A stretch of 64,000 nt of DNA from Tetrapyrgos nigripes. Lineage: Eukaryota; Basidiomycota; Agaricomycetes; Agaricales; Campanellaceae. Positions 45,873 through 57,189 of the stretch are shown piece after piece. Within the stretch, counting starts at the first letter, position 1. Each line of letters opens with the position of its first letter. The notes under the pieces were generated by a model. The model did no database searches. It was not told the origin of the DNA and saw only the letters and a list, made by a program, of their open reading frames with translations. The stretch lies in the NCBI GenBank assembly GCA_013368315.1, contig JAACJM010000024.1, forward strand, positions 1-64,000. Direction: 5' to 3'. The translations under genes were made by a program, and so were the position numbers.

Positions 45873-47290
45873 GGGTATGAGAAATTTGCGGACACCCATA
45901 TTTTCATTGCTATGGACTTATGGGATAGTACAAACATTCCTACCACCTGCTATGAATAATAAGAATGATGGCCTTTCGTGCAGGCACCTAAGTCTCAGAC
46001 TTGTGAATTAGACACTTTCTAATTTTCAACACTTTCTACATTTTACTGGCCCGCTTTTGTAAAAATGTGCTTGTTTGTAAGTATCACTTTCCAAATATAT
46101 ACAGTTCAAGTATGTAATCTAAGTTTTATAGCAAGGCTGGCATAGAAAGCTGGCCATATTGGCTTTACAGGAGGAAATTGCTACACAGCCAACAGAACCT
46201 CACCAGCCACATTAATCAACACATTCCAAGCACAGACTTAATGCAGAAAAGGGAAGTGAAGAGACAGAGGATGGACACCAATCTAAGAGACCACGGAGGA
46301 AGAGAAAATAGTCTCTTTACAAATTGGCTATTCCCAGAAATTACAATAAGTACAAATTATTATAAAGCTATTACAATGTATTATCTTGTAGAAACATGCT
46401 AAGACGTTACCCTAATACCATTAATTGTTTGATATTCAAAGTTGACAAGTGCAAATGCTGGGAGCAAGCATCTCAAAGCACATATGTGAGAAACATTTTG
46501 AGTGTCTTCAGTGTCGCAGTTGCACAGAGAGATTGACTAGTGAGGGTGTAGGAATCTTCTCTTGGTATCCTGTAGAAAGATTATCTGTGGAAACATATCG
46601 CAAAAAAACTGTGGCTGTGCTTATCCCACTTTTTGAAGATTGTTACACTCTGTTGAGAGCCCTTGAATGCATCAGTCTTGTAACTGACACTCCTGAGGTG
46701 CTTTTTTAGGTGTCCACAAGGTGTCCGCAGGGTGTCTGCAAGGTGTTGCAAGTGTACAGCAAAATTACAATGAGTACAAACTATTTTGAAGCTATTACAA
46801 TGTATTATCTTGTAGAAGCATGCTAAGAAATGACCCTAATACCATCAATTGTTTGATATTCAAAGTTGACAAGTGCAAATGTTAAAATTACAATGAGTAC
46901 AAATTATCTTGAATCCAGAAACATGCTAAGACATGACCACCAATCATGGTAACCAATTATTTGATATTCAAAGTTGACAAGTGCAAATGCTGGCAGCAAG
47001 CCTCAAAGCACTTGAGATGCGTGAGAAAAATTTTAAGTGTCTTCAGCATTGCAATTTCACAATGAGATTGACTCATGAGGGTGTAGAAATCTTCTCTTGG
47101 TGTCCTGTAGAGAGATTATCTGTGGAAACATCAGAAAAAAATTGTGGCTGTGCTTATACCACTTTTTTGAAGATCAGATACAAGACTTTGAAAGTGTCTC
47201 TGAGGTAAGATATACATTGGTATAGGACATACAGTCTCATACAGTGTGCTACAATCTTATCTGCAAGGTATCCGCAAATTTACCTATACT
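45873..47290. mobile_element. 1.4-kb Mutator-like non-autonomous element
   Basis: Flanked by the exact 11-bp duplication GCTTTTTGCTC (45862-45872 and 47291-47301). The termini are inverted: GTATGAGAAATTTGCGGACA at the left and GTATAGGTAAATTTGCGGAT on the other strand at the right. An 11-bp target duplication points to the Mutator (MULE) superfamily. The interior is a tandem duplication of about 530 bp and no transposase is encoded. Confidence 0.7.
46440..47210 (+). repeat. Tandem duplication inside the Mutator-like element
   Basis: Two units about 532 bp apart each start CAAATGCTGG and contain GATTGACT(A/C)(G/A)TGAGGGTGTA and GAGATTATCTGTGGAAACAT-like segments. A partial third unit sits between them. 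Each unit keeps a short frame beginning MQML and containing VERLSVET. Confidence 0.65.
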
Positions 47291-47750
47291 GCTTTTTGCT
47301 CTCCTTGACAGCACCAGAATAAAATGATGTTTGCTTCACCATGCCTCAGCGCTGGTCTACACCCCCTTCATTAGAGATGTGTCAAAATTGGGAGAGGGAT
47401 TGAGCCAGGTCCTATGAGGACAGGCTAAGGGGAGATAGTACTACCAATGCGAACAACTTAGTCGTTGCATACCGACGACACCCAGTTGTGGTAGAAGCTG
47501 ATGTCGAGTCCTGGTGTAAGTTATGGAAAGAAGAGAGGACAGAAGAAGGCCATGAGAAAAGAACAAGAAAAGAAACGAGAAGATGAGCCACTGTATTTAC
47601 AAGTCATGAACATGTTTACAAGGCTGTAGGTAACACACCAAAAAGACCAAACTATCTGTCAAGCGCTGAGCAGATGGATCACGTACTGTATTACCATCAC
47701 ATCACATGATCGTGACACCAATACAGTACATGAACTATGCCTATTATATC

Positions 47751-47858
47751 TAATACAATGCATTGTGTCCTGCTATTATATACCCTACAATGTGTTGTGT
47801 GCTACTAGTACTACTACATAATAGCCAGCTATTATACAGCACACAATGCATTGTATTA
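47751..47858. mobile_element. 108-bp MITE with 18-bp TIRs
   Basis: TAATACAATGCATTGTGT at the left and its exact complement at 47841-47858. A third copy of the same 18-mer follows at 47876-47893, next to TCCTGCTTCTGAGGCATGAT. The same terminal sequence borders the segment at 59100-59773. Confidence 0.65.
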
Positions 47859-48683
47859 TGCCATCTATTTATAACTAATACAATGCATTGTGTCCTGCTT
47901 CTGAGGCATGATAGCATTGGGTGGGATGACACAATCCGTTGTGCTATACTTGGGGGGAAGAGGCCAGGCTATGCTAGCAAGACGATTACTAATGTTATCA
48001 TAAAGCTGAGAAATACACAGCATGAATTCAAGTACATCTTGATGAGAAAGCAAGTCCCCCTGTGCTACAATGTGAATGTACTCTGTTACGAGGCCCTTTA
48101 GGCCGAGTTAGTTCTAACTTTTACACGCCACCTCAGCGCTCCAAAGTGCCCGAAAACTGCCATTTCAACTGATGCTTGATACAATGTGAGTACATCACAA
48201 GTCCTTTCTGCTGTCGACGACTACACGCCCAACCACAACGAGCTTCAGACATGTTTTCCTTCCCTCAGTAGCCATTGAAAGTCACCAAGAGCCGCTCTCT
48301 GAATCACTATGGCTTCCTCCACCCAATCCAAGGTCATTTATAATTGAAGGCACTGTTACATTGAGATATTGGGCTCTATCTGATTTTTTACTGCATATGA
48401 AACCATTTTATTTATCCAATAATGGGCCTCGTAATTTGCCATGCGAAGCAGTGGCACCTTTCCCCAGTAAGCTTATGCTGACCAAATACTTGCTGAATAC
48501 TTGTTTTGCATGAATTAGTAATAGGTTGCAGGTCAGGACTTTGGAAAAAATATTACAGTATTTCACATTTGATTCATATTTTTTGAGTGCTCAGACCACT
48601 CAAAAAGTTAACATATTAATTCTAGCCCTAGAAGAAAATTTCATTTAGCCACCGTTGATCCAGTTATCTTATATACATAGAGC

Positions 48684-48968
48684 TGTTGAGCAGGCTATGT
48701 GCTATATACATAGCGGCAACTGCATACTTACCTGGGGATGTGAAAGTGCTTGTTAGAGCGGTTTGTTAGAGGTTAAAAGCGATGAGTAGTAAGGGAAATC
48801 CTTATTCTTGTAGGGCAATCTACAGAGCCCTTTTACACTGTTCTAGATAGTACATGTGACTACTTATCTAAGATCATCTGATGTATAGTAAGCGTAACTA
48901 ACTAGATTACTATCTAATCTATATTTAATCTGATGTTGATGGCTGCTTACTAATTCACCAATTCAACA
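48684..48968 (-). repeat. LTR of decayed copia element A
   Basis: The 285-bp repeat begins TGTTGAGCAGG and ends AATTCAACA. The purine tract AAGGGGGAG (minus strand) directly precedes it in the element's orientation, so it is the 3' LTR. No second copy is found upstream of the truncated 5' end. Confidence 0.7.
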
Positions 48969-49074
48969 CTCCCCCTTGCTAAGCTGCACTGTTAGTGCGC
49001 GTAAGCATAAAGGCACTATAAGCAGCTGAGGTTCATCTTCATTATAAAGGCACATTGATATATTGTACCAAGGT

Positions 49075-50625
49075 TCAACTTGTATAAAATTGAAGTCCTA
49101 GTTGTGATCTAAACTTCTCGAATTTTTGTTTGCCAAGGTTCTTTGTAAACATATCAGCGGGGTTATCGCTTCCTTCTATGAATTTTATTGTTACATTTTC
49201 ATTTGCTACATGTTCACGGATGAAGTGATACTTGACAGCAATGTGTTTTGAACGTCTTTCTGTAACAGGATTGGACGCGATAAAGATAGATCCCTGATTA
49301 TCCCCATAGATGTCAATTGCTTTCATCTGTATATCGAGTTCTTCTAAAAGAGCTTTTATCCAGATAACTTGGCCATATACTCAGCTTCGGTAGAACTTAA
49401 CGCCGTTGTGGTTTGAGCTCTAGAGGCCCAGGAAAAAGTACCACGGGCTAATGTTAGAAAGAAGCCAGTATGTGATCAATGATTGTTTGGATCTGATGCC
49501 CAGTCAGAGTCTGTGTATGCATTGAGACCAGTTCCTAATGGATCTGCTTCAGTGATCTTTTTCTTGGATCCGTCGTATACTAGTGCATAGTGTCGAGTAC
49601 CTAGTAGGTAACGGCAAATCCAAAGAGCTTTGTTTAAATGATCATCTGAAGGGTTAGCACAGTGTTGTGCCATTTTGGTAACTGCGAAGGCTATGTCAGG
49701 ACGAGTTCCTAACATGATGTAAAGAAGAGACCCGATGACAGTTTGATATTTTTGCTGAAGGACTGGGTCGACTGGGGATTTGTTTTTTATAGGATAGTAT
49801 CCTGCAGGTGATGGAGTAGCAGAAGCTTTCGCGTTTTGCATACCACATCGTTCTAATACTTTTTTGAGGTAGGCGCATTGATCCAGATAGATTTTGCTGC
49901 CTTTCCTGACGATGTTCATCCTAAGAAATTCCTTGGCATCGCCAAGATCCCTGCATTCCCATTTCTTCATAAGTTTCATTTTTAGTTCGAGAACTAATTG
50001 TTTGTCTGCTCCACAGAATAGGGCATCATCAACGTAGACAACGGCAATGACAATATAGCTGTTTTTGTTATATACGAAGATTCTGGCATCAGAGTTGATT
50101 CGTTTGAAACCAAGTTCTGCCATGGACTTATCGAGACCTTTCCACCAAGCAAGTCCAGCTTGCTTAAGTCCATATAGAGCGCGAAGTAGCCGAATGACTT
50201 TGCGTTCTTTTCCAGGTTCTATAAAACCTTCCGGTTGTTCCATATAGATCTCCTCTTTGAGTATGCTATAAAGATAAGCACTACGGACATCGACACCTGA
50301 GGGCTGCCAATGCGAAGATAAGGCACACCGTCTCGAAGCAAACAACTGTGGAGAAGACTTGATCGAAGTCTAGACCTTCAATTTGAGAAAAACCTTTAGT
50401 GACGAGTCTCGCCTTCTTTCGACCATCAGTTTTGATGTCAAAGACCCATTGGTTTTTTATGACTTTCCTATTCTCAGGACGATCTACGAGTTGGAAAGTT
50501 CTGTGCCTGCAAAGTACCTCTAGTTCTTCACGGCAAGCGATTCTCCATTCTTCTTGCTCTCTATCTGGTAGGAGCGATATTTCTCGGAGTGTCCATTTGC
50601 GGGGAGATTTAGAGTCAATTCGCAT
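49075..50625 (-). pseudogene. Copia A reverse transcriptase and RNase H
   Basis: RT starts in the frame 50281-50625 (EEWRIACREELEVL, KNQWVFDIKTDGRKKARLV). A small deletion near 50300 shifts it into the frame 49476-50345 with SAYLYSILKEEIYMEQPEGF and the palm motif YVDDALFCG. RNase H motifs (AYTDSDWASDP, LSSTEAEYMA) follow across a TGA at 49476. A deletion of about 20 bp relative to element B, just after EYMA, shifts the frame again before the last part at 49075-49326 (YGDNQGSIFIASNP). Confidence 0.8.
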
Positions 50626-51117
50626 TATTAAGCAAGAGATTTATTAACAGTACTCCCCTTTCCCGCCATAGTTGTGCCTGATCTTCTAAAAGATTGTTGT
50701 TTCCATCTGTATTAGATGCAGAATTCTCATTGTCTGATGTGGACAAATGTGGCCTGAGACCTTCATCAGCCTCTCCTGAGTCACTTTGTCCTGTGGAACT
50801 AGGACTGGGATCCTGTGGTTCTGCGGCTGCAGTCCCATGTGGCTGGTTTAGCTGTTGCCATGCCTCACATTCTCTTGCGGCTCTATCAGTATCGTGTTTA
50901 TCAGTAGCGACCTGTTTGTCTGCATCGCGTGCACGCATGCCAGGGGGCCAAGCGCTCCCCTGTCTCCAGGCTTGATTAGAGTCTGGTACAAATGTTTTTG
51001 GTGCTCTCCTCTCACGTTGAGTTTGTCTAGGTGCGGGAGGTGGATTCAGTGATTGCCTTGGTTGCCTCGGAGGTGTCTGTGGAAGCTGAGGTAGTGTTTC
51101 AGGTTCAGATTCAGATC

Positions 51118-52662
51118 TCAGGGCGGCATTTCCGGAGGTGATATCCACGGACTCTGTCTGTCAGCATCGTCATGTCGAACATCAGGTCTCCTTTTGGAAG
51201 GTGCGTTGGTTGGTATGTAAAAATGTTCGTCTTCATCTTTGCTGAACATCTGAGGAGTATCCTCATTAGGATCATTTGGTACATCTTTTGACGTTATAGG
51301 AAATCGTTTAGAGTTTGTCGTGCTTTTGTCACATCGAGGAAACAGAGTTTTGTCGAATACTGCTTGTGGTGCAATAAACTTTGCATTGTTTTTTCTCATG
51401 AATAGATCACCATGACCACCTGGGGCAGGACCAAGATAGGTCATAAGTTCTGTTTTGGAAGTGAGTTTGTTCTTTTGAACTTTTTTAGGAATGTAAACAT
51501 ATGCTCCACAGCCAAGTACACGTAAGTGGTCCATATGAGGCTTTTTCTTTTCCAGAACTTCATATGGCGTTATCCAATTGTGTCGCCGCATCGGAGTGCG
51601 TGTACACAAATATACTGCATGTATAACACAAAATTCCCACCAGCTGTCAGGAAGACATGCGTGTTTGCGCATTGCCTCAGCCTTATCCATTATCGTACGC
51701 ATGAGACACTCAGCACAACCATTTTGTTGGGGGGTGTATGGTGCGCTTTGAAGGATCTTGATGCCTTTGTCTTTCAACATTTCGATGAAGACACCTTTGA
51801 TATATTCTCCCCCTGCATCAGACATCCATTGTTCGACTTTAGCCTTGTATTGATTCTCAACCATGGCGAGCCATTGGCGAGTTACATGAACTGGCATTTT
51901 CTTGTTGTTTAAGAGAAATGCCCATGCGTTAGATGTAAAGTCATCCAGGAATATTATCATGTAATTGAATTTGTGGTACGGAAATTCTTTAAGATCTGAA
52001 TGGATTAATTCAAAGGGACGCGTAGCCTGTCTTTCTGATGGTGGGTAAACTCTTTGTGGTGTTTTACCTTCGAGACATCTGCGGCATATTGGTACTTTTT
52101 TCGGGATATTAAATTCCGGCCAGCCGTCAGTATGTGTTCGAAGATGTTTGAGAACATCACGAGAAGGGTGACCTGCGCGTTGGTGTGCCAAGTCAAAGTT
52201 GATTTCGTAAATCATGGTGTCTGCCAAGGAGGCGACGTTTGTTTTAGTGTGAGGGAGATAGTAAATGGTGTCTTCTGGTGATTGTTTGGTAAATGTCAAC
52301 CAGCGACGATGCATTGTATTTCCATCTACATCTGACACTTTGTCATGCTTCATGAGCATGATCATTTTGTCTGTTCCATGGACTGTCACTCTGTCTGTTT
52401 GTAAGAATGTGGCAAGTGACAGTAACCGTTGATTTAAATTGGCTATTTTGAAATATCGAGACCCTTGTTGTATGATGATGGTACCAGCAGTGTTTGTTTT
52501 TGTAACTCCATTTGCAGTTTGAATGGAGATTGGATCTACTTTGTGTGACTCAACAAAATCGGTTAAGTCAAAAGTGTAATGTGCAGATGCTCCAGAGTCG
52601 AGTAACCAGGCATTGTCATAATGTTTCTGGTTGATGAGAGTATTCTTTCCCTTGCAATTCAC
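51118..52662 (-). pseudogene. Copia A protease and integrase
   Basis: This frame of 514 residues starts close to a truncated knuckle remnant. The aspartic protease motif is LLDSGASAH. The integrase zinc region includes HQRAGHPSRD and CRRCLEGKT. Catalytic residues are Asp in HSDLKE, Asp in MSDAGGEY and Glu in NGCAECLMRT, where the family usually has NGRAER. The GKPR-type linker continues in another frame (50615-51148), so a frameshift lies at about 51120-51148. Confidence 0.78.
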
Positions 52663-52921
52663 ACAAGATGAATAATAAGTCCCTCAGGGACATAATATAT
52701 TTGGTACATTATAAATAGAGGGGTTTATGGAGCCCAGAGGAGCGGTATGTATAAATATGTTACAAGCATGTGATAATAATAAATTACATGCGACCGGGCT
52801 CATCATCTACACTGTATGAGATGTGTCAGATACTCTATTCACAATGGAAGAGAAAGAGGGTGTGGCGTACCTGTAGTACCCGCAAATAATCTCCTCCTTG
52901 GAATCAGACCCGAGGGAGATA

Positions 52922-52926
52922 ACGTC
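52922..52926. repeat. Target-site duplication ACGTC, left
   Basis: ACGTC directly before the LTR start TGTTAAGC; the same five bases follow the other LTR at 57190-57194. Confidence 0.9.
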
Positions 52927-53294
52927 TGTTAAGCAGGCATGGTACGGCTTGTACACTACTAAACGCAGTGGCAACTACGCTACTTACCTGTGGATAGAGA
53001 GTAGCTTATAAGGCTAGTTAGAGGCTTGTAGAGCGATGTGGGTTAAGTGTGAAACTTATTATTTGGAGGACTATCTACAAGTCCTTATATACCTTTTAGG
53101 AGGTACAAATACATGTAAACTAATACTAGAGTAACAATAAGATTCTATTATACTGGATAGAACAATGCTGGTTTCGTACACTATTGTCGTACTACACTTT
53201 ATTGTCTATATAATCTTATTGTTCTATATATAACTACTACTATTGTTCTACATAGAATACATTGATGGCTGCAACTGAATGCGCCGATTCAACA
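52927..53294 (-). repeat. Copia B 3' LTR (368 bp)
   Basis: Starts TGTTAAGCAGGC and ends ATTCAACA in plus coordinates. No difference from 56822-57189 was found. Confidence 0.92.
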
Positions 53295-53400
53295 CTCCCC
53301 CTTGCTAAGCAGCACGGTAGTGCGCGTAAGCATAGGTAGGCGCTGTAAGCAGCCATGGAAGGAAGGGATCCAGTGCCTCGACGTTTTTGATGCGATTTCT

Positions 53401-56214
53401 TCAATTATAAAACTGAAGTCCTAATTGTGTCCTGAACTTCTCAAACTTTACACGATCTAAAGCTTTAGTGAGTAGATCTGCAGGGTTATTGCTTCCTTCA
53501 ATGAAGAATAACTTGACTGTCTCGTCGATGACTTTTTCTCGAACAAAATGATATCGAATATCAATGTGTTTGGTTCGCTTATCCGTGACAGGGTTTGATG
53601 CAATAAAAATTGATCCCTGATTGTCACCGTAAATTGGAATAGCGTGAAGAGGATATTCGATTTCACTGAGAAGAGTCTTAAACCAACAGACTTGTCGACT
53701 GCAGTCACTAAGTGCCATGTATTCAGCTTCAGTCGAAGATAGAGCAACTGTCTTTTGTTGTCTTGACGTCCAGCTAAATGGTGCTTGGGCTAATTGTAGA
53801 AAGAAGCCAGTTTGAGATTTGCGAGTTCCAGGATCTGATCCCCAATCAGAGTCTGTGTAGGCTGATAAGCCTTCTCCCCCTCGACCGTTGTACACAAGGG
53901 CATATTTCCTAGTGCCAACGAGATAGCGGCAAATGTCTTTCGCCTTATTGTAGTGTTCTTGTGAGGGGTTTGCAGCAAATTGCGCAAGTTTTGTGACAGC
54001 AAAGGAAATATCAGGACGTGTTCCTAACATTAAGTAGAGTAAGGATCCGATTATCTCCTGATAACTTTTTCGAAGAGTATAATTGACAGGAGTGTCATTT
54101 GGAAGAGGAAGAGGGTGATAATTGCCAGGTAATGGGGTAGCAGAAGCTTTCGCGTTTTGCATTCCATAAGTTTCTAGGATTTTATCCAGATAAGCGCATT
54201 GATCTAAAGAGATCTTGCTGCCTTTCCTGGTAATTCTCATCCTAAGGAATTCTTTGGCATCACCTAGATCCCTACATTCCCATCTCTTCATAAAGTCTCC
54301 TTTGAGTCGTAAGACTAAGGTTTTGTTAGCTCCACAGAATAGAGCGTCATCTACATAGACTACAGCAATGACGATAGAATTTTCGATAAGATTTTTGTTA
54401 GCGTCATAGCGTTTGTGAATGAAGATTCCGGCATCGGAAATGATTCGTTTAAAACCAAGTTCCGCCATGGACTTATCAAGACTTTTCCACCACGCAAGTC
54501 CTGCTTGTTTGAGTCCGTAGAGAGCACGAAGAAGCCGGACGACTTTATGCTCTTGTCCTTTTACTTTAAAGGCTTCCGGTTGTTCCATATAGATTTCTTC
54601 ATCGAGTAAGCCATATAGATAGGCTGATCGGACATCGACACCGGACACGTGCCAGCCCTTAAGTGCAGCTAAAGCGAAGATTAAGCGCACAGTCTCGAAT
54701 CGAACAACAGGCGAATATATTTGATCAAAGTCTATGCCTTCGACCTGTGAAAAACCTTTTGCAACGAGTCTTGCCTTTTTACGACCATCAGTTTTGATGT
54801 CGAAGACCCATCGGTTTTTGATAACTTTCCTATCTTTAGGTCTTTCGACCAATTCATAGGTGTCGCGCTTGCGAAGAGCCTCTAGTTCTTCGCGGCAAGC
54901 GACTTTCCATTCCTCTTGCTCAGCTATAGGTAAGCGAGCAATATCTTTGAATGTCCATTCGCGAATATTACGAACATTCGGTCGATTCCCATCATTCTTC
55001 GAAGTAACTTTCTGAATAAGCAAGTGGGAATCGATTTCTCCAGGAGCAATTGCCTGCATAAGCAAGAAATTTATAGATACTCCCCCTTCACGGCATGGTT
55101 CTGCCATTTCTTCTGATTCAGGGCGTGCAGAGTCATCACTCTCGGCTTGCTGCTCCCCCTGGGGTGCGCTTCCGGATGCAGAACTAGGTCCGGGAACCTG
55201 TTGCTCTGCAGCTTGTTGACGTCGGTTTTCTCTCCGAGCGTCTCTCTCTGCTTTAGCTTTTGCTTCCGCTCTTTTATCAGCTGCGATTTGAGGTTCAAGA
55301 TCGCGTTCAACTTCTACAGGGTGTTTATCCCCGTATCGTTTAGGTACAGTACCAGTACGCTCGCTTCGACGCGTTGGTTCTGTTGGTGGCCGTCTTTGTC
55401 TAGGAGCTCTGGGCTTTCGAGGTGCCTGAGGAGGTGGTGTCTCCACTGGCGGCGGTGTTACCGTTCTTCTAGGCTCAGAGTCACTATCCGGGGACGAAGG
55501 CGGTGGATCCTGTTCAGGTTCGTCGTCACGAAGCTGATCAGGTCTCTTTGTTGAAGGGATGCGAGGAGGACGATGATGAAAATCTTCATCATCATCGTCA
55601 GGGATTGTTTGTGGTAGAGGAGTGTCATCGTCTTGTGATGACTCGATAGGTAGTTGTTTTGAATTACGAGATTGAGTTTTACATCGAGGAAAAAAGTCTT
55701 CCTCAAACACGGCTTGCGGGGATGTAAATTCCGCATTATTTGTCCGCATGAAAAGATTTCCACGTTCTCCTGGTGCTACACCAAGATATGTCATGAGTTC
55801 TGACTTGGAAGCGAGTTTGTTCTTTCGAGTTTCCTCGGGTTTAAAGACATAAGCTCCACAGCCAAAGACTCGTAAGTGATCGATACGTGGTTTTTCTTTT
55901 TCAAGCATTTCAAATGGAGTTATCCATTTGTGTCGTCGTAAGGGAGTACGTCGATAGACATACAATCCATGACGGACAGCATATTCCCACCACGATTCAG
56001 GTAGACATGCTAACTTCATCATTGCCAGTGATTTATCCATTAGGGTGCGTATAAAGCGTTCCGCTCGACCATTCTGTTGATGAATGTATGGTGCACTGTT
56101 AAGGATTTTAACACCCTTCTCGAGTAACATTTCTCGGTAGGTGCCTTTGATGAATTCACCACCCATATCAGACATCCACTGTTCGACTTTCGTCTTATAT
56201 TGAGTTTCTACCAT
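53401..56214 (-). CDS. Copia B integrase-RT-RNase H polyprotein
   Basis: An uninterrupted 937-codon frame from the first Met; the frame is also open upstream to about 56517 and includes CKGCLEGKTPRQ and the first catalytic Asp in HTDLHEYP. Integrase Asp16 (MSDMGGEF) and Glu52 (NGRAER) are 35 residues apart, the D,D35E spacing. A Pro/Arg/Lys/Gln-rich linker follows at about residues 210-350. RT: KNRWVFDIKTDGRKKARLVA, VRSAYLYGLLDEEIYMEQPE, catalytic VVYVDDALFCG. RNase H: AYTDSDWGSDP, LSSTEAEYMALSDC, YGDNQGSIFIASNP. All catalytic motifs look intact. The protein lacks a protease, so it cannot release its own domains. The Met chosen by the open frame is internal; the natural product was made as part of a longer polyprotein. 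Confidence 0.88.
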   Translation of the reverse strand: MVETQYKTKVEQWMSDMGGEFIKGTYREMLLEKGVKILNSAPYIHQQNGRAERFIRTLMDKSLAMMKLACLPESWWEYAVRHGLYVYRRTPLRRHKWITPFEMLEKEKPRIDHLRVFGCGAYVFKPEETRKNKLASKSELMTYLGVAPGERGNLFMRTNNAEFTSPQAVFEEDFFPRCKTQSRNSKQLPIESSQDDDTPLPQTIPDDDDEDFHHRPPRIPSTKRPDQLRDDEPEQDPPPSSPDSDSEPRRTVTPPPVETPPPQAPRKPRAPRQRRPPTEPTRRSERTGTVPKRYGDKHPVEVERDLEPQIAADKRAEAKAKAERDARRENRRQQAAEQQVPGPSSASGSAPQGEQQAESDDSARPESEEMAEPCREGGVSINFLLMQAIAPGEIDSHLLIQKVTSKNDGNRPNVRNIREWTFKDIARLPIAEQEEWKVACREELEALRKRDTYELVERPKDRKVIKNRWVFDIKTDGRKKARLVAKGFSQVEGIDFDQIYSPVVRFETVRLIFALAALKGWHVSGVDVRSAYLYGLLDEEIYMEQPEAFKVKGQEHKVVRLLRALYGLKQAGLAWWKSLDKSMAELGFKRIISDAGIFIHKRYDANKNLIENSIVIAVVYVDDALFCGANKTLVLRLKGDFMKRWECRDLGDAKEFLRMRITRKGSKISLDQCAYLDKILETYGMQNAKASATPLPGNYHPLPLPNDTPVNYTLRKSYQEIIGSLLYLMLGTRPDISFAVTKLAQFAANPSQEHYNKAKDICRYLVGTRKYALVYNGRGGEGLSAYTDSDWGSDPGTRKSQTGFFLQLAQAPFSWTSRQQKTVALSSTEAEYMALSDCSRQVCWFKTLLSEIEYPLHAIPIYGDNQGSIFIASNPVTDKRTKHIDIRYHFVREKVIDETVKLFFIEGSNNPADLLTKALDRVKFEKFRTQLGLQFYN

Positions 56215-56808
56215 CGCAAGGAACTGGCGAGTGGCAGTCAGTGGTTGTTTTTTGTCTGTAAGAAAACGTATCCAAGCATCTGAAGTGTAATCATCAAAGA
56301 AGACGATTATATACTTGTACTTGTGGTAGGATATCGTGGGGTATTCATGTAAATCCGTATGGATAATCTGGAAAGGACGAGTAGCACGTCGTTCGTTAGG
56401 AGGGTAAGCCTGTCTGGGAGTTTTGCCTTCAAGACAGCCTTTGCATAAAGGAAGTTCCTTTGGAATAATGAATTCAGGAGTGCCAAGTGTGTGTTGTCGG
56501 ACATGTTTTAATAATATCTGGGGAAGTCAACTGTCAGCATTTATCCATATGCAGAATAAGAAGGCAGCATTAAATGCGCCATGCGAAAGTGAAGAGAGGC
56601 AGCGATGAACGCGCCATGACAGTGACTACTCCCCTAGATTGTCAACAACTGCAGCTGGACATAAGTCCTGCGCTGTTGGACATATCGTCAAGCCATGAAA
56701 GGCGACGCAGGCTGCCACAAGGGCGCCACAGGCAGCCATGAAGGCGCCATCCAGGTAGTATGCGAAGTCTATGGTTTGCAGCCATTGAAGGCGCTCCCAA
56801 GGGCCTTC

Positions 56809-56821
56809 GGGGCCCATAACC
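56809..56821 (-). promoter_or_regulatory. Primer binding site, half-tRNA type (initiator Met)
   Basis: Plus-strand GGGCCCATAACC abuts the 5' LTR; it equals the anticodon stem and loop of eukaryotic initiator tRNA-Met (CAU anticodon within GCCCAUAAC). In the element's orientation the site reads GGTTATGGGCCC. This is the arrangement known from Drosophila copia, where an internal half of tRNA-iMet primes minus-strand cDNA. Confidence 0.75.
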
Positions 56822-57189
56822 TGTTAAGCAGGCATGGTACGGCTTGTACACTACTAAACGCAGTGGCAACTACGCTACTTACCTGTGGATAGAGAGTAGC
56901 TTATAAGGCTAGTTAGAGGCTTGTAGAGCGATGTGGGTTAAGTGTGAAACTTATTATTTGGAGGACTATCTACAAGTCCTTATATACCTTTTAGGAGGTA
57001 CAAATACATGTAAACTAATACTAGAGTAACAATAAGATTCTATTATACTGGATAGAACAATGCTGGTTTCGTACACTATTGTCGTACTACACTTTATTGT
57101 CTATATAATCTTATTGTTCTATATATAACTACTACTATTGTTCTACATAGAATACATTGATGGCTGCAACTGAATGCGCCGATTCAACA
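56822..57189 (-). repeat. Copia B 5' LTR (368 bp)
   Basis: Identical by eye to the other LTR, ending GATTCAACA before the ACGTC duplication. Confidence 0.92.

Larger units (their letters stand above)
45710..47375 (+). repeat. Dispersed repeat family R, copy 3, interrupted
   Basis: The left part (45710-45872, TTACAAGGCTGAAGAATGAG ... TACCCCGGTTATTTCCGTCC) and the right part (47302-47375, ending CAGCGCTGGTCTACACCC) belong to one copy. The interruption is the Mutator-like element with its 11-bp duplication. Confidence 0.55.
48684..52662 (-). mobile_element. Decayed Ty1/copia element A, 5'-truncated
   Basis: In minus orientation the order is protease, integrase, RT, RNase H and 3' LTR, the Ty1/copia order. 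Gag and the 5' LTR are missing; the element begins near the protease. Reading frames are broken at several points. It is related to element B (52927-57189) but clearly diverged, with a shorter and unlike LTR. Confidence 0.8.
52927..57189 (-). mobile_element. Young Ty1/copia element B with gag and protease deleted
   Basis: The 4263-bp element has two LTRs of 368 bp that are identical by eye and an ACGTC duplication. In minus orientation it has 5' LTR, primer binding site, about 300 bp of leader, then integrase (lacking its N-terminal histidines), RT, RNase H, purine tract AAGGGGGAG and 3' LTR. Gag and protease are missing, so it must have been mobilised with proteins from another copy. The identical LTRs and long intact frame say that the insertion is recent. 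Confidence 0.9.

Noticed and set aside
52663..52926. 5' LTR of copia element A
   Set aside because: The sequence does not match the 48684-48968 LTR. Instead it contains the last exons of the split acidic host gene.
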